NCBI RefSeq assembly: GCF_020882245.1
Contig: NC_083600.1
Span: 16,678,001-16,742,000 of the forward strand
Source: Rhopalosiphum padi
Lineage: Eukaryota; Arthropoda; Insecta; Hemiptera; Aphididae
Length of the DNA: 64,000 bases
Reading direction: 5' to 3'
Shown: piece by piece, positions 14,900 to 27,900 of the stretch
How the letters are laid out: each line of letters opens with the position of its first letter
Numbering within the stretch: position 1 is the stretch's first letter
Position numbers and translations under genes: made by a program
The notes under the pieces: model-generated
The model's input: only the letters and a program-made list of their open reading frames with translations
The model's database searches: none
What the model was told of the DNA's origin: nothing

Positions 14900-15200
14900 T
14901 ATTTTTCTAGGCGGCGGCGGCATTCTCCGCCAGAGGTCAACGCAACGAAAGACGCGTTTTTTTTTTTAAGAATCACATGATAATTTTCAAACAATAAAAC
15001 AACGAAACCGTACAGGAAAAAAACCGGCTACGGCCTACGAGGAACGCGACCTGCAATCAACGCGATCGCATTTTAGCGGTTTTTGTCCCATAGTCCTTGA
15101 CCATCGTCTCCGTCGCGGATCCACACGGGGACGGGGCCGCATTCTACATTATATAAATCCTGTGCATGCTAATGGTATACGGTAAATTCAGTTTTCCCGA
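14900..15200 (+). promoter_or_regulatory. promoter-like GC-rich block with TATATAAA
   Basis: A CpG-rich stretch (GGCGGCGGCGG at 14911, GGGGACGGGGCCGC at 15125) is followed by TATATAAAT at about 15151 and TTCAGTTTT at about 15188. The spacing of TATA to TCAGT is slightly long. No downstream exon was confirmed. Confidence 0.25.
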
Positions 15201-17000
15201 TCGCTTCATCACGCCGACTACAGAAGTATGTGTATTGCTATTAATAACCCACAGAAACCCGTCCTTATCAATCGCATAAATTGGTTTCGTGATAAAATGT
15301 CAAATATGCGGTGCGCGCATACCAGCGCCGCCGTTCGTTTATTACACATAACGCGGTATGATTATCATATTTTTATTAACATATAATAATTATCAGTTAT
15401 CGTCGGCCCGGTCAGCCGTATTTTTCACGAAAATCCATATTATCTGCGTTTACGCGTACCGTACCTATGTACTGTAACTAATTGATTTTCGATTGCACGT
15501 ACCTAATTAATATTGTAACAACGTTTTCTTAAGCAAACAAAACAACGAGAGAACGGACAAAACATCGTCTGCAATTATAGATATAAATATAATATACATT
15601 ATACCGCACGGTATCATAATGTTATAATATATGCAAACGTACTTTAATCTACATCGATTTTCGTAATCGACGATAAAAATACTACGGTAAAACTATATAG
15701 GTATATATCAACTAATAATATTATATTGGGTGTACGTGTGTAAATTGATTTTAAAACGTAACAGATTATCGTAAGTATTACAATATAATATAAACTTCCG
15801 TTAAGGCTTTCGAGTTTTTTTTTCAATTTTTGTTTTTGAGGCATCGTTAAAACGAGACGAATAGAAAGAATAGGAAAGGCACGGCATCGTATACAGGAAA
15901 TTGTCCTCAAATAAACGGATGCATGCACGAATCGAATATTTAACAAGCGTAACGCTTTTTACGTTGTATGATGTGCACGGATTATGCAGGAGATTAGCGA
16001 GTTTATACGGTAATAAAAAATATTAACTATAAAATAAAAATGACCGAATTTGAACAATTGTTATGGATAAGTCCGCACGTCCAACACGTCTCGACCCCGT
16101 ACACGTATACAACGACCTTTTCGTTTCGGTTCAATTGCGATGTGTACATAAACATAATATCATTAATATCTATATAGGCCATGTAATATAATATTAATTT
16201 TTATTATAAATTACGTTTTATTATCATTATAGCAATCACTGCCTTCTACGGATGTAGTTATTAGGCCGGAGTCTGACTATCGCGAACACACGGACATGAT
16301 TGAAAAGGTCTAATAATGTAAATAAAATAAAAATCCTAGTAGGCCGTGGTCAAGCATACTAAGCATCACCGTTAACCTCAGATAACTTCGATTTATTATG
16401 TATTTTGACATAACACAACATTATATATATATATTAGGTTATTAGTGTGATTCAATAAAAAAAACATGTAGCAATAGTTGTAGTATACGGACACATATAT
16501 TTGTTATATTGTACTTAATTTTGGGTAAAAACCGTTAATCGCGCGTTTTAAAAATAAGCAAAAAATATCAATGACTTACCTCGCGAACTCCTGGAGACGT
16601 ATAGTGGAATACTTGTACGGCATATTATATAAATATATTTACAATCGGCGAATATATAATAATTATCATTTATCATAATATTGAGTACGGTGTCTTCGTT
16701 TGTAGCCGCGATTATTTTATATTATACAGCTATACAATACTATACTATAGTTGTTGATCGCGGTACGAGGGTACGTAACGTGCGGTGAACGTATATACTA
16801 TATATGTATATCATAGGCATATATTATATTGTATTCTTCGGCGGTGCAGCCGCAGCGCAAATCTCTGGCGTGACAGATATGTATGACACAATAATATATT
16901 ATATATAAGTAGGAACATTTTCGGACGGACATTTTTTGTAGCGTTATTCTACACGGCCGTACGCGAAAAAAAATACCGATGATCGAATTTCGTCTAACGC
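15200..17000. other. gene-free stretch, moderately CpG-containing
   Basis: No exon with paired splice signals found. The first few hundred bases after 17011 on the minus strand may be 3' UTR of the exon ending there. Confidence 0.4.
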
Positions 17001-17010
17001 CCGACCGTGG

Positions 17011-17222
17011 CTAGTGTTTGCGTCGCTTGTCCGTCACCGCCGCCGTTGTCGTTGTCCTGTTACTTCCGGCGTGCTTTTTCTTGTTCAGCATAGCGTCGAA
17101 CTTCCTCGTCTTATTCGAGTTGATCGACAGCAGCTTGTCGATCACTTGTCTGATGGTGGAGTGTTTTCTGATCCACGGGTTCGGGTACATGTCGGACGGC
17201 CGATACGGAGACGCGTATGTAT
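17011..17222 (-). CDS. terminal coding exon of an unidentified gene (69 residues and stop)
   Basis: After acceptor TTTAAGTAG (ending at 17223) the exon gives two bases of a split codon, then TYASPYRPSDMYPNPWIRKH and further residues including IRQVIDKLLS, KTRKFDAML and a basic tail ending DKRRKH, TAG at 17013-17011. GC content and codon choice differ sharply from flanking AT-rich DNA and match the lipase exons. The amphipathic IRQVIDKLLSI stretch followed by Lys/Arg clusters suggests a soluble or cytoplasmic C-terminal tail. I do not recognise the family. Upstream exons must lie at higher coordinates; none was joined with confidence, although 18101-18319 is a nearby exon on the same strand. 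Overlapping plus-strand frames of 70-82 residues are shadows. Confidence 0.65.
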
Positions 17223-17386
17223 CTACTTAAATTATTATATTATATTACGTGTATTATCGTAAACCGATGACAAACGCCGAAACAAACCGTCGCGTAAATT
17301 ACTGTTATCGACGATAGAACAACGATCGTCGTGAAACGGATAATATACACGAGACGGAAAACAATGGTAACGGGAAAAAAAAACAA

Positions 17387-17710
17387 ATGTCGCGTACGGA
17401 AATCAATCTATGTTATGTTCGCCGAATATCCAAGAACTGTGATTGCGAAACCCGGTCGTGTAATGGCAATTGCGGTTCCTCTGATATTGACATTGAACTC
17501 GGTACTGACCACGAGCGATCGCGCGGCCGGCCGTTTTATAAAAAAAAATATCGCATTGACCGTGTGCTCGCGCGTGCGCCAATCGCTCGACGGCGTCGGC
17601 GGTCGTGGAGGTGGTTGATGGCGGCGGCGGCGGCTGGGCGGCGAGACTCGTTAATCGTTAGTTATACGCATAGATTATTATTATTATTATTACCTACAAA
17701 TACATCATAA
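17387..17710 (+). CDS. uncertain Cys-containing ORF in a GC-rich block
   Basis: A 107-residue plus-strand frame whose middle reads NCDCETRSCNGNCGSSDIDI, followed by an Arg-rich and Ala-repeat part encoded by GGCGGC repeats. No signal peptide and no known family. A second overlapping plus-strand frame (17331-17618) competes. The region could equally be a GC-rich 5' UTR or promoter; TTTTATAAAA is present at about 17533. Confidence 0.15.
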   Translation: MSRTEINLCYVRRISKNCDCETRSCNGNCGSSDIDIELGTDHERSRGRPFYKKKYRIDRVLARAPIARRRRRSWRWLMAAAAAGRRDSLIVSYTHRLLLLLLPTNTS

Positions 17711-18100
17711 TATTTTATAATATGCATAACATAATAATATAATATTTTCGATTTCTTATATCATGTTATCTCATATGACGTAAACACTAGACATGGTCGC
17801 CTCCCCCCTAAAAAATATTAAAACAAAAAGGTTTTTGTCATTCCGTTGGTTTGATAATATTAATCTTTTATAATATTATTATAAGTCAAAACTGTACAAT
17901 TAATAAATAATATCGAGTTCAACAAAAATATTACAAATAATTGAGTCTACGTATTTGTTTGTTAAATAGTGATACAACCAGTTTGTGCATATTTAATTAC
18001 TTAATGATAATATAATATAGTCTAATGATATAATAATAATTATTATAATTTTATAAAAGTGTACTGTAAATTTTTGTTCTACACTGATATCATATTCATT

Positions 18101-18319
18101 TTATTTTAACGTATTCATTTTTAGCACAGTTTCCCTCTGTATATTATTATGATCCCCGTTGTAAACACTGTTATTGTTTGTCTGACACTGATGATTTGTT
18201 AATTCAATTCGAAAATATGCGAATGCGAGAGTGATGTTTTCTAGTGATTTCCGGTCGACCGAGAATCCGGGAGTGTCTGGGTTTTTCCCGTTTTCTAGCA
18301 CGTCGTATGAGCCACTCGA
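18101..18319 (-). CDS. probable terminal exon, unidentified (72 residues and stop)
   Basis: Acceptor AGTTGTAG ends at 18320. The phase-0 frame then reads SSGSYDVLENGKNPDTPGF, followed by SVDRKSLENITLAFAYFRIE and a polar Asn/Gln-rich tail, with TAA at 18103-18101. The first half has coding-like composition; the tail is AT-rich. AATAAA overlaps the stop region. I see no usable donor that would join it to the exon at 17222, so it may be an alternative last exon of the same gene or the end of another. Family unknown. Confidence 0.45.
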   Translation of the reverse strand, partial: SSGSYDVLENGKNPDTPGFSVDRKSLENITLAFAYFRIELTNHQCQTNNNSVYNGDHNNIQRETVLKMNTLK

Positions 18320-21300
18320 CTACAACTGTAAACCGGTATTCCGGAAAACACGATTTTTATTATTATTTTTTCTTGGTCACTCGCCATAAATATATAATAT
18401 GTAGAGATAGTGCATTATTTTTTTTTAATAATAGGTATTATTAGGTACCTACGCGTATTACCATACTCTCGAAGAAGAAAGCGCACAGCGGGGACATACG
18501 TACAAACTACAAAGGTACTAATCCATGTGTGTCTATACAACAATGATAAACAGTTTTTAAAAAAAAAAAGATATTCTTGCAAATCCGGAATTATTTATGA
18601 AATCGGACAACTATTAGGTAAGGTAGGTAGGTATACCGTATACCTACTGTTCATAAAGGTTCCGAACGTTTCTCCTTTCGTTTTTAAAAAAAAATGTTTC
18701 ACCAGATTTCATCGGTGTCATCTCAACGGAATAATGGATTAAAAGTTTATTTTACTCGTAAGATTTCAAAATACTATTATTTGTGGTACAAAATTATGGT
18801 GCGAAATAATTTAAAAAAGAATAAAAACTGAACAAACTAGAAATTGATATTTTAAATATTCGTACTTACTATTCAATCTTTCTACTAAAGAAGGGTATTG
18901 TACCAAAATTACCAAAATTTAATATGTAAAAAGACAAAACTTAAATATAGGCAACTCCTTTATATAAAATTGTGTACAGCAAAGAGTGTCCAGAGTTTGA
19001 AGAATTACATTTGTTGTATACAATATAATAGGTACCTGTATACGACATACGAGTAAGACATATTTTTTAGTTGAATTAAATTGGTGTATATTAATAAGCT
19101 TAAATTGTAATTTAATTATGTTTAACACGAAGTCATAAAGATTTTTGATGGTATAGACTATAGAGTTCGGTGAAGAAAGTAGATCGCGATACCATCTCTT
19201 TTTAGTATTTGGGGTGAGCTACCGGTCATTCGATATTATGCTGGGATGTTTGAGTGACCGAGGAGTATGTCCTGTGATAATGCCTGTACAATTTTATAAC
19301 AATTTTTAGTACTGTATTCATTTTTAAGTGTAGCGTTTGATTAGATGTAAAGAAATAAGCTTTTGTCATTAAATTAAAGATTTTATTTTGGGTTATTTAA
19401 ATTTTATTAAATTTAATATTTTTGTGGAACCCTAAATTTAAATGCCATACACCCAAATTGGTTTTAGAAGAGTTTCGTAAAGATTACGTTCAGTGTGGAG
19501 TAAAAGTTTTGATTTTATATATTATAATGAAATATTTAAGGATACCAGGATAGGTATAGACAATAATTTTGTTTAAGTTTGGTGTTGTAGATATGGTAAG
19601 CACAGCCACACGGGTAAAATTTTTGACGAAATATATATAAGTTATTGTAGTACATATTATATAGTTTGTAGTTAAATTTTGTGTTTGAGAGTAAAAGTAC
19701 TAAAAGTAATTTGGTTGGGCTTACTTTCGTTAATTTTAACTTTTCAATTTTTACATTTTAAATGACATTATCGAGTTTCAATACGAGATAGATGAGATTT
19801 GTAAAATATTATAATATGTTATATTATTATTACAGTACACAAATAGTATTGTATCGTATACCTACTCTTTAATTTATATAGAAATGCAATATTTGTATAG
19901 TAGATATGTCATAACATACCTTACGAACGTAAATTTAATATAAAATTTATAAATCCGATCAAAATGTTTTCGTGACATTCATATATAAATCTATGATAGA
20001 TACATTTTTTTAGTAATCAATTGCTATGCTATTTTGATGTACGATTTATTAAAGTATAATAGTTAATTATTATAATGATATGTGGTTTAATATTATGTAA
20101 CCGTTTCTTCAATACAAAAAACTCACAAATAACCACGATCAATAAATATACGGTCATTTTCTATTTATATCTTTCATTCTAATTTTTATATTTAGAGTTA
20201 AGTTATTAAAAATAATTTATGCACCACGGAAAACGCTGTCATGTTTTGTTTATTAGGTTAGTATTAAGATTTCACAATAATAAATCCACATACTTACATG
20301 CGCATAGTATTTTCATATAAACAAGATATTATGTTATTATGTACCTGCGACCTGACCCTTAACAATCTGTGATGTTTAAAATAATAATTGTTGCATTTCG
20401 GTTCCACCAAAAATATTTCTCTTAAAAAACTACCAATGCTTACCCTCTACATAGTTATTTAAATAACTGTGTAATACAATAATAATGGTATTGTTATTAG
20501 AATATAAACTATATTAAAAACATCAATCTATTGAAAAGATTTCTTTTTATAACAAAATAAATTGATCTTATAATTTGTAAACAATTATTAGTTATTACTT
20601 CAGTGGTTTGATAGTAATAATAAGACATATACAGGGTGGTTATTTTATTAGTAAATACTAAATACTAGTAAACAAACGTTATTATTTTTTATATAGTTTA
20701 AAAAAATATCGAAAATAATTATGATTTTTAAAAATTGTTGATTTAATATATTTAAATTATCTAAAAAAATGAAATCTGATCTTTTTTAAGAAAATAAGGG
20801 CTTAGCTTTTAAATAATCGCTCTCTTCTACAATTACAGTATTAATATAGTCAATATAGTATAATATAGTATTTTATACAATTCGATTGATAAAGGAAACG
20901 TTGCAAAACATCGGCTATACTTAGAAACAATAATAATTATTAATAAATTACTATATTACATAGATTAAGAAATAATATTATATTATATCATATATAGGAG
21001 TCGTAATACAATGTGAAACCGTAATGGTTTTCATATTCTGATAAAAAAAAAAATTACAACAAATCGATATAAATTATTGCAAAAAAATATTTTCACATAA
21101 TCTTGAATTGCGCGTTAACATGCGGTTTTCTCGAATTATATTACTGCAATAGAGCAATATAATAACATAATAATATGATATAAAACATATTGAAACCATA
21201 AATTAACCTATGGAAGATGAATACACGTTGTTATTGGCTATAATACATATTATTATTGTTAACCATATGAAATAGTAGGAAGTGAAGTGGACATCAAAAT

Positions 21301-21989
21301 ATTGACATCATCTGAAATCGATCGTTCATCGTCGAATTCGTGTAAAAAACTATAATAAGTAAATTTGCATCACTCGCACTAATTGCGTTTCAGTGTTTTA
21401 TGAAATATTGAATAATTCTGTATAGGACCATTATTTTTATATGCGTACAGGTACTGATATAATTAATTTTCGACCGTGTTGTACAACATTTATACGCTGT
21501 GGATTACATTGTATTGTAATAATTAAATCAATTATCCATAAAATTATGATTCGTAATACTGAATAAAGTTGGAAGAAAAATAATTTATTTTATTGATCTG
21601 TAATATTGAAAACGTGTGTTTGTGCTATTTCAAGAGTATTCGATTCCAAAACATACAATTCAACGCTCAATATTACAGTTATAATGAACCTATAGGAGTT
21701 GAATGCTTCGGTCTTGTAACAACCTCTATGATTTTGATTTCAATTATGATCGTGAACCAAAACTTCGACATTTATGTTTAGATTTTTAAAATATAATTGA
21801 TTGCATGCTTAATTTTTTTTTCTTATATTATTTTCAAATTGAATAACTGGAATTTTTTTCATTATATTATTAACAACTATTTCTTATTACAGTTTTTGTT
21901 GTATTATACAATCTTAATTTAATCTATATCATAATTCATAAGTAATTCTTTGTAGTTTGTACACTCTATTCCTTTGAGCCTTGAACGTC

Positions 21990-22011
21990 AAATAAATAAA
22001 TAAATAAATAT
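21990..22011. repeat. (AAAT)n tandem repeat
   Basis: AAATAAATAAATAAATAAAT; tetranucleotide run. Confidence 0.95.
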
Positions 22012-22439
22012 TATTAAGAGTTGACAGTAATAAAGACAATTCGTATTTGAAAATATAAGTTTGTATCGCCACAGTCACTTAAAAAGTTAAAAATCTTCTG
22101 TGGTCATACGAGTTCAAAGAACCTCTCACGTGATAAGATAAACAATTTACAAGAATATACTCATAATCTGTCTTAGATAATATAGGTAGTTGAAATAATA
22201 TTATTATTTATTAAAACAATAATAATAATAAATACAGTTCAGTTAACACATTGAAATGTTATAATAATGCTTTTCAATTTTATTTATATTACCCTTTACA
22301 AAAAAACTTGATTTATATATATTTTTTATTTTTTTAACCAAGTTAACAATAAGTTTAATGACATACATTTACATAATGATTATACACTACTTGTTAAAGG
22401 TTAAATGATATAAGTACTTACAAATTTCAAAAATAAAAA

Positions 22440-22515
22440 TTTAAATAAATGTATTATTTAATGGTATAATGCGGAGGCTAAAGGTGACAATGCGTGACGA
22501 ATCACCCTGTGTATA
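22440..22515. repeat. repeat terminus, reverse orientation
   Basis: Ends GCGTGACGAATCACCCTGTG on the plus strand; reversed, this is CAGGGTGATTCGTCACGC followed by ATTGTCACC, the same layout as the 1153 copy. Confidence 0.35.
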
Positions 22516-23689
22516 TGAACTAGTGAACTATGATTATTAAACACACAGATTATTGTTAATTTAATTTAATTTTATACATACCGTGTTATTGACATTTTAT
22601 AATATTATGTTTCTCAATCATCCATAATTCTTTCATTTATAATTACTGAAGTAAACTATATATTATGTGGAATCATTAAGCTGATTGAATATTCACATTC
22701 AATTAATTATTAAAAATAATTCTAATTTAAACACACCACACCAATTAGCGTCGTTTTATTTTTGATAATCACTGTAATTATAATTTATAAGTTTAATTAT
22801 TCCAATTTTTTGTATTACAGATAATGTAAATAAAAAACTACATATACATAAATGTATAACAATAATTGAACGTACCTATTTCATTTATTTCTCTATAATA
22901 GCACTATATGTATTTTATTTGTTCATATGTGCAAGTCAACTTACGGTAGTAATTTTTGGTTTTTAGTATAGTGTGCTGTAAGAAGTTCCCTGCGGTATCG
23001 TTCTTAATATCCTGATTTGTTACTGCTTTAAAAAAAAAAATCAGTAATTGAAAAGTATAAAAAAAAAATATATATATATATTTTAATGGCTGCGGCTGTT
23101 TTATCTACAAATCTTAGGACAAACGTACAATAGATAATTATTGTATTAAACATATTATTTTTTATAACTCTAAATTATAACTATTAATTATATAACTGTA
23201 TATAACATTTGATTATCTGGGTCTTTAAATTTGCGATTTGGATAACGGTAATAATCTATTACCATAATATTTTTGACGAAATGGTTTACTAATGAATTTA
23301 TTCAAATTTTGAGTTTTAGAATTTGTAATATACTTAAAATGTTTAAAATCCTTTGTTCTACTTAAGGAGTATTTTGTAACAATAGAAACTTTTTTTTTAT
23401 GAATATCTCATTCTTTTATTGTAAATCATTTAAATTTTGATGTACTTATTAATACAACATTTTAACGGGTAGTTAATAACATTTTGTATCATTAATAATA
23501 TGAGTAGTGCTTGAAAATGGATTTAAAAAAATATGTAAAACTGGATCACCTATAGTATTTATTACTACTTTTTACTATTATACTTGGATCATTTTTTATA
23601 AATTCTAAGTGTAACCCCCATATTTTCTAAACTCACTATCATGGACTTGCAATTCTTAGTACATAAAGTTAAATATTTCAAAAACTACT

Positions 23690-23770
23690 CACTCAAATTT
23701 CGATTTTGATACGTCAACATTTTCTGAAAAATTATTAGCTAAATAATTTACATAACAAAAGAGTTTGTCA
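23690..23770. repeat. diverged relative of the foldback MITE arm
   Basis: ACGTCAACATTTTCTGAAAA at about 23711 matches the complement of the arm at 10780-10800, with similar AT-rich context. Probably a degraded copy or a related family. Confidence 0.3.
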
Positions 23771-26700
23771 TTTTAAAAATAAAAGTTTAACAAAAGTCCC
23801 GGTTTATGAAATTGTTGTTTACGCCTCACCGCCGTTTTTAAGCCACATCAAAACAATATTACAACTATTCGTGGCGCAGCATTGAATCTAAACTTTCATT
23901 TAATTTCTATATTTCTACGTCAGACATATGCGGAGTATCTTCGATAACATTCTAATGCAGCACTGACGTCAATGTATGATACGCTAGATAATTTTTTTAA
24001 AATTATACCTAATGCAGTAATACCTTAACGTGTAGTGTTGTAGATATAATAATATAGCTAGTAAATTATATACATTGGTTATTATTTTTTTAAATGTTCC
24101 CATTCTCATAATTCCCAACCTATAAGTACGTAGAATAGACGTAGTCGTACACGTTATAGTAACTATTAATGTGATTATAATAATATATTTACTTACTTGA
24201 CCGACCGTCTCGTCCGATAAATATAAAATACAATTTATAATAATTTAATCGAGGAATAACTTTTAGAAACTGTAATGTCCAATTAACGTAAAAAAAATTA
24301 CGCTGTCGTAATAAAAATAAAATTTCTACTAATATACAATAAAAATATGAATATATTAAAACATACACTAGAAATCGCAAAAAGTCGTATAATAATTTTA
24401 TTGAACATATATACATGCATGTATGTAGCCTTGTGACGTTGTGTAAGAATTACGGTAAATCTAATATATATTATTAAGCATCATAATATAACAATATAAG
24501 AACATCGTAAGTATATCATATACATTAATTAATTTATGTATTTATCACCTTCTACTAAACAACCAGTAAAATTGAATAAATCTAAGAAATTCATTTGGAA
24601 ATTTAATTCGTTAATTTGTTTTAGAAATGTAATAAATTAAAATAAAATAAAATCGTGCACCGTGTTATATTGGTAATACAATTTACAGAATTGAATTCGT
24701 TATCGCGCGCTGTCTTATTCTTGACTTACTGTGATATTACAAGGCGTGCATCACGTTTAGCAATTTGCTATTTTCTCTATTGAATATATTTCCAAATAAA
24801 AACATATTAGGCTAACAACAATATAATATAAGGTTTAATATTGGTTGAGTTGGGTACATAATAATATAATAAACATTACAATTGTAAATATTAAAAGAAA
24901 AAAGCCATTAGTAAAATTAAACGATATGTACCTACTTATCTCTGAGGAACCTAACTTTTTCAAATCACAATGAATTCGTCTTTTTCTAATAACAGATGAT
25001 CCATACGGACGGGTTGAGCTGTTCAGCGATTTGAAGTGAAATTCATTCTTTTTTCGTCTATTGTAATTATGTAGTTATGTGTACCGCTTAAAACAAACGC
25101 AAGCATAGTACTTCATTCATCATGCTTTAAAGCGCATATATTATTATGATAATACGTTGTTTACCTACATAAAAGACAGCGAATACGCGATAAATAATAA
25201 TAAAAGTTTCACGTAAATTTAAAACAAGTATATATGTATAAGTATAACTTGCATATTATCATATTATAACGTCGCCGTGTACATGCTGTATTATAGTTAA
25301 AATACTAATAATTTCTTAATTTTTATTATCTACCTATACACGGTTGTAAAAGTTTCTAAATGTATTAATTATACTTATTTTTCAAACTAAAACCATTTTT
25401 TTTTAATTTCAATTGTTAGGCAGATATATATATATACATATATTTTTATTATATGTATCTACATCGAAATTCAACTAAATATAGTTTTTGAATTTTTAAA
25501 GTTAGGATAATAGTTAGTCCACAATGTTTTAAAATTTGGTATTTAATTATTAATAAAAATTTCAAAAATCAAAATATGAATAAAATGTATTATCTGTGGA
25601 TACAATTTGGGTGAGCATATATATATATTATTAGTTATGTATTTATTTAAAATAACTCTAAAATCTCAATCAGTGGTCACCGTGGTCATAGATATAAATT
25701 GTTATTTTACCACTCAGTGTAGATTGCATATTATATCGTGATATTATTTCTTAAGCAGGCAATATTTATAATGTTTAAATACATTTATAATGACCTCTGC
25801 GCAAAGAAATCTACAATTTAAAATCATTATCGGTACAAATATACATATTTATACAGTTCTATGTTATAATATAACGATATTTTAAATCTAGTTAAACAAT
25901 TATAATCAAATTAGTGTTCTATTTTTAAATCATATATCAAGCGCAAAGACGTGTTATAACTTAAAATTGGTTGATAATTAAAAAAAATCTAATAATTGTA
26001 TAATGTATATATTATGATTTATAACCTATAAGATAAGTTATATTTACCTGAACAATCGATAATCACTTTACAAAAAATAGCTGTAAATGGGTACTGAATA
26101 ATTTTTGTTCTTATAAAAACTATATCTTGAATTTATATTTATATTGAAATTGAATTTATATTTGAATATAAACACATAATAATTACTTAAATCATTTTTG
26201 GTAATTTCGTTTTCAATCGATATACCTGTATATATATGCCTTCTACCAATAATTGTAGAAAAAAAATATCAATTATAAATTAACAAAATAGTTATTTCTA
26301 ACTTAACACATCTTAAATTGAAATTTATGCTATGTTTTATTGTATTTTTCAATAAATATAACATATATATGCAATATTTAAAAAGTAATAATTTTTATTT
26401 TATAAAATGTATAGGTCTTAATATTATGTATTTATACATATTATATGTATATATATGATCAGTTTAAATATTATTATTACTATTAAAAAGAAAGATACTT
26501 GATTTTTTCACCAAAGTTAATTTATAGCAAAATATTATAAGATTTTTGTGACGCATTAAAATTATGTAGAAGAAATAATATCAAAAATAAATCGTATTTC
26601 AAGAGTCTGTGACTATGAAGACTAGATAATTAATTATAATAATATTCAAAGTGTACACAATATGTAGGCATAATTTTAAACCCAGCAAAATGTATAATAT

Positions 26701-27385
26701 CAAAGAATATTTTTTAAATACTGTGTTTTTATTGAAAAACTCAGTAAAATATCATAAACCTTTGCTACAGATAAGTGAAAGAAGTCTCGCGGGCTACCAC
26801 AACGAAGATTGTTGGTACTTGGTAAAATATATTTATATGTATGCGTGTACTGTTTTATATAATAATTTTTTTGTATAAGTATGCGCAAATAAACGCTATG
26901 GAAGTTTTGTCTCCTCATCTCTAATCTTCAATTAAACTGATTGTGAAAAAAGTTAAGCAAATTATAGAATGATAGTATAAACTTATAAATAGTAATGGCA
27001 ATTTATACATTTTCAGATATTTTAATTGAGTGAGTTGATTGAGATGACTGATGAGTGGTGAAAATATTATATTATTATTTTATTGATCGGCACAAAGATT
27101 TTTAAAATATTCTCGCATATTATTCAATTTTTTCGATATATTTCTAATTTATCAGTGACGATCAAAGATTACATTTTGTATTTTTAATACATAATTTGTT
27201 GAGTGTTTCATATTTTATGTATTTCAAGAAAGAAATTATTTTTACTATGATCAAAATCAGATAAATATTTTACATAAAATAAAAACGTGTAGTAAAAACT
27301 AATTCATCACATTGATTAGTTAGACATCTCCAAAATAACTAATAAGAAAAGCTTAACTACTTTATCGATATAATTAGAGTACCGA

Positions 27386-27900
27386 TTTGTATGCATTTGC
27401 ATATTTATTCTTGTTAATCGTATGATATGCTTAGTGAGCACAAAATTTGTTTTATGGTATAACGATTTAATAAATGCAACTTTTTTTAGAGTATATTTTT
27501 GCATATTTCGACATTATTTTTATTTTAATGGCTTATTTTACAATTTTAATTGCATATTTCATCTTTTAGTGCATATATCGATGTTGTTTTTTTTTAGTTT
27601 CGATTAATATCAAAATAAATTAATAGGTATACTTTTAGGTATAAACGGTTTTTCCAAATATAACCTTAATAATCGGGGAAATAAAATATGTATACCAAGA
27701 TGACGAAGATGACGAAAAAATTGAAAAATAAATAAGTATCTATAATAGGGTTTCATAATTTTTTTAAATATATATTATTAATGTTCAAACAAAATTTTTT
27801 TTACAAATTTTTTATTCATATTTTTATTTTTCATACATATTTTAACATTTTAGTGCATATTATATTTATGCATATTTGAATGGTTTTTAATGCATATAAA
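27386..27900. repeat. TGCATAT-rich repeat block
   Basis: TGCATAT or TGCATTTGCATAT words occur near 27391, 27500, 27551, 27571, 27853, 27876 and 27891, far denser than in the flanks. This resembles clustered subterminal repeats of a DNA transposon. Ends were not defined; the right boundary may be the GCGCTCTAG near 27905. Confidence 0.35.

Noticed and set aside
18410..18742. 110-residue plus-strand ORF
   Set aside because: Runs through homopolymer A tracts giving Lys runs; no coding-like composition.
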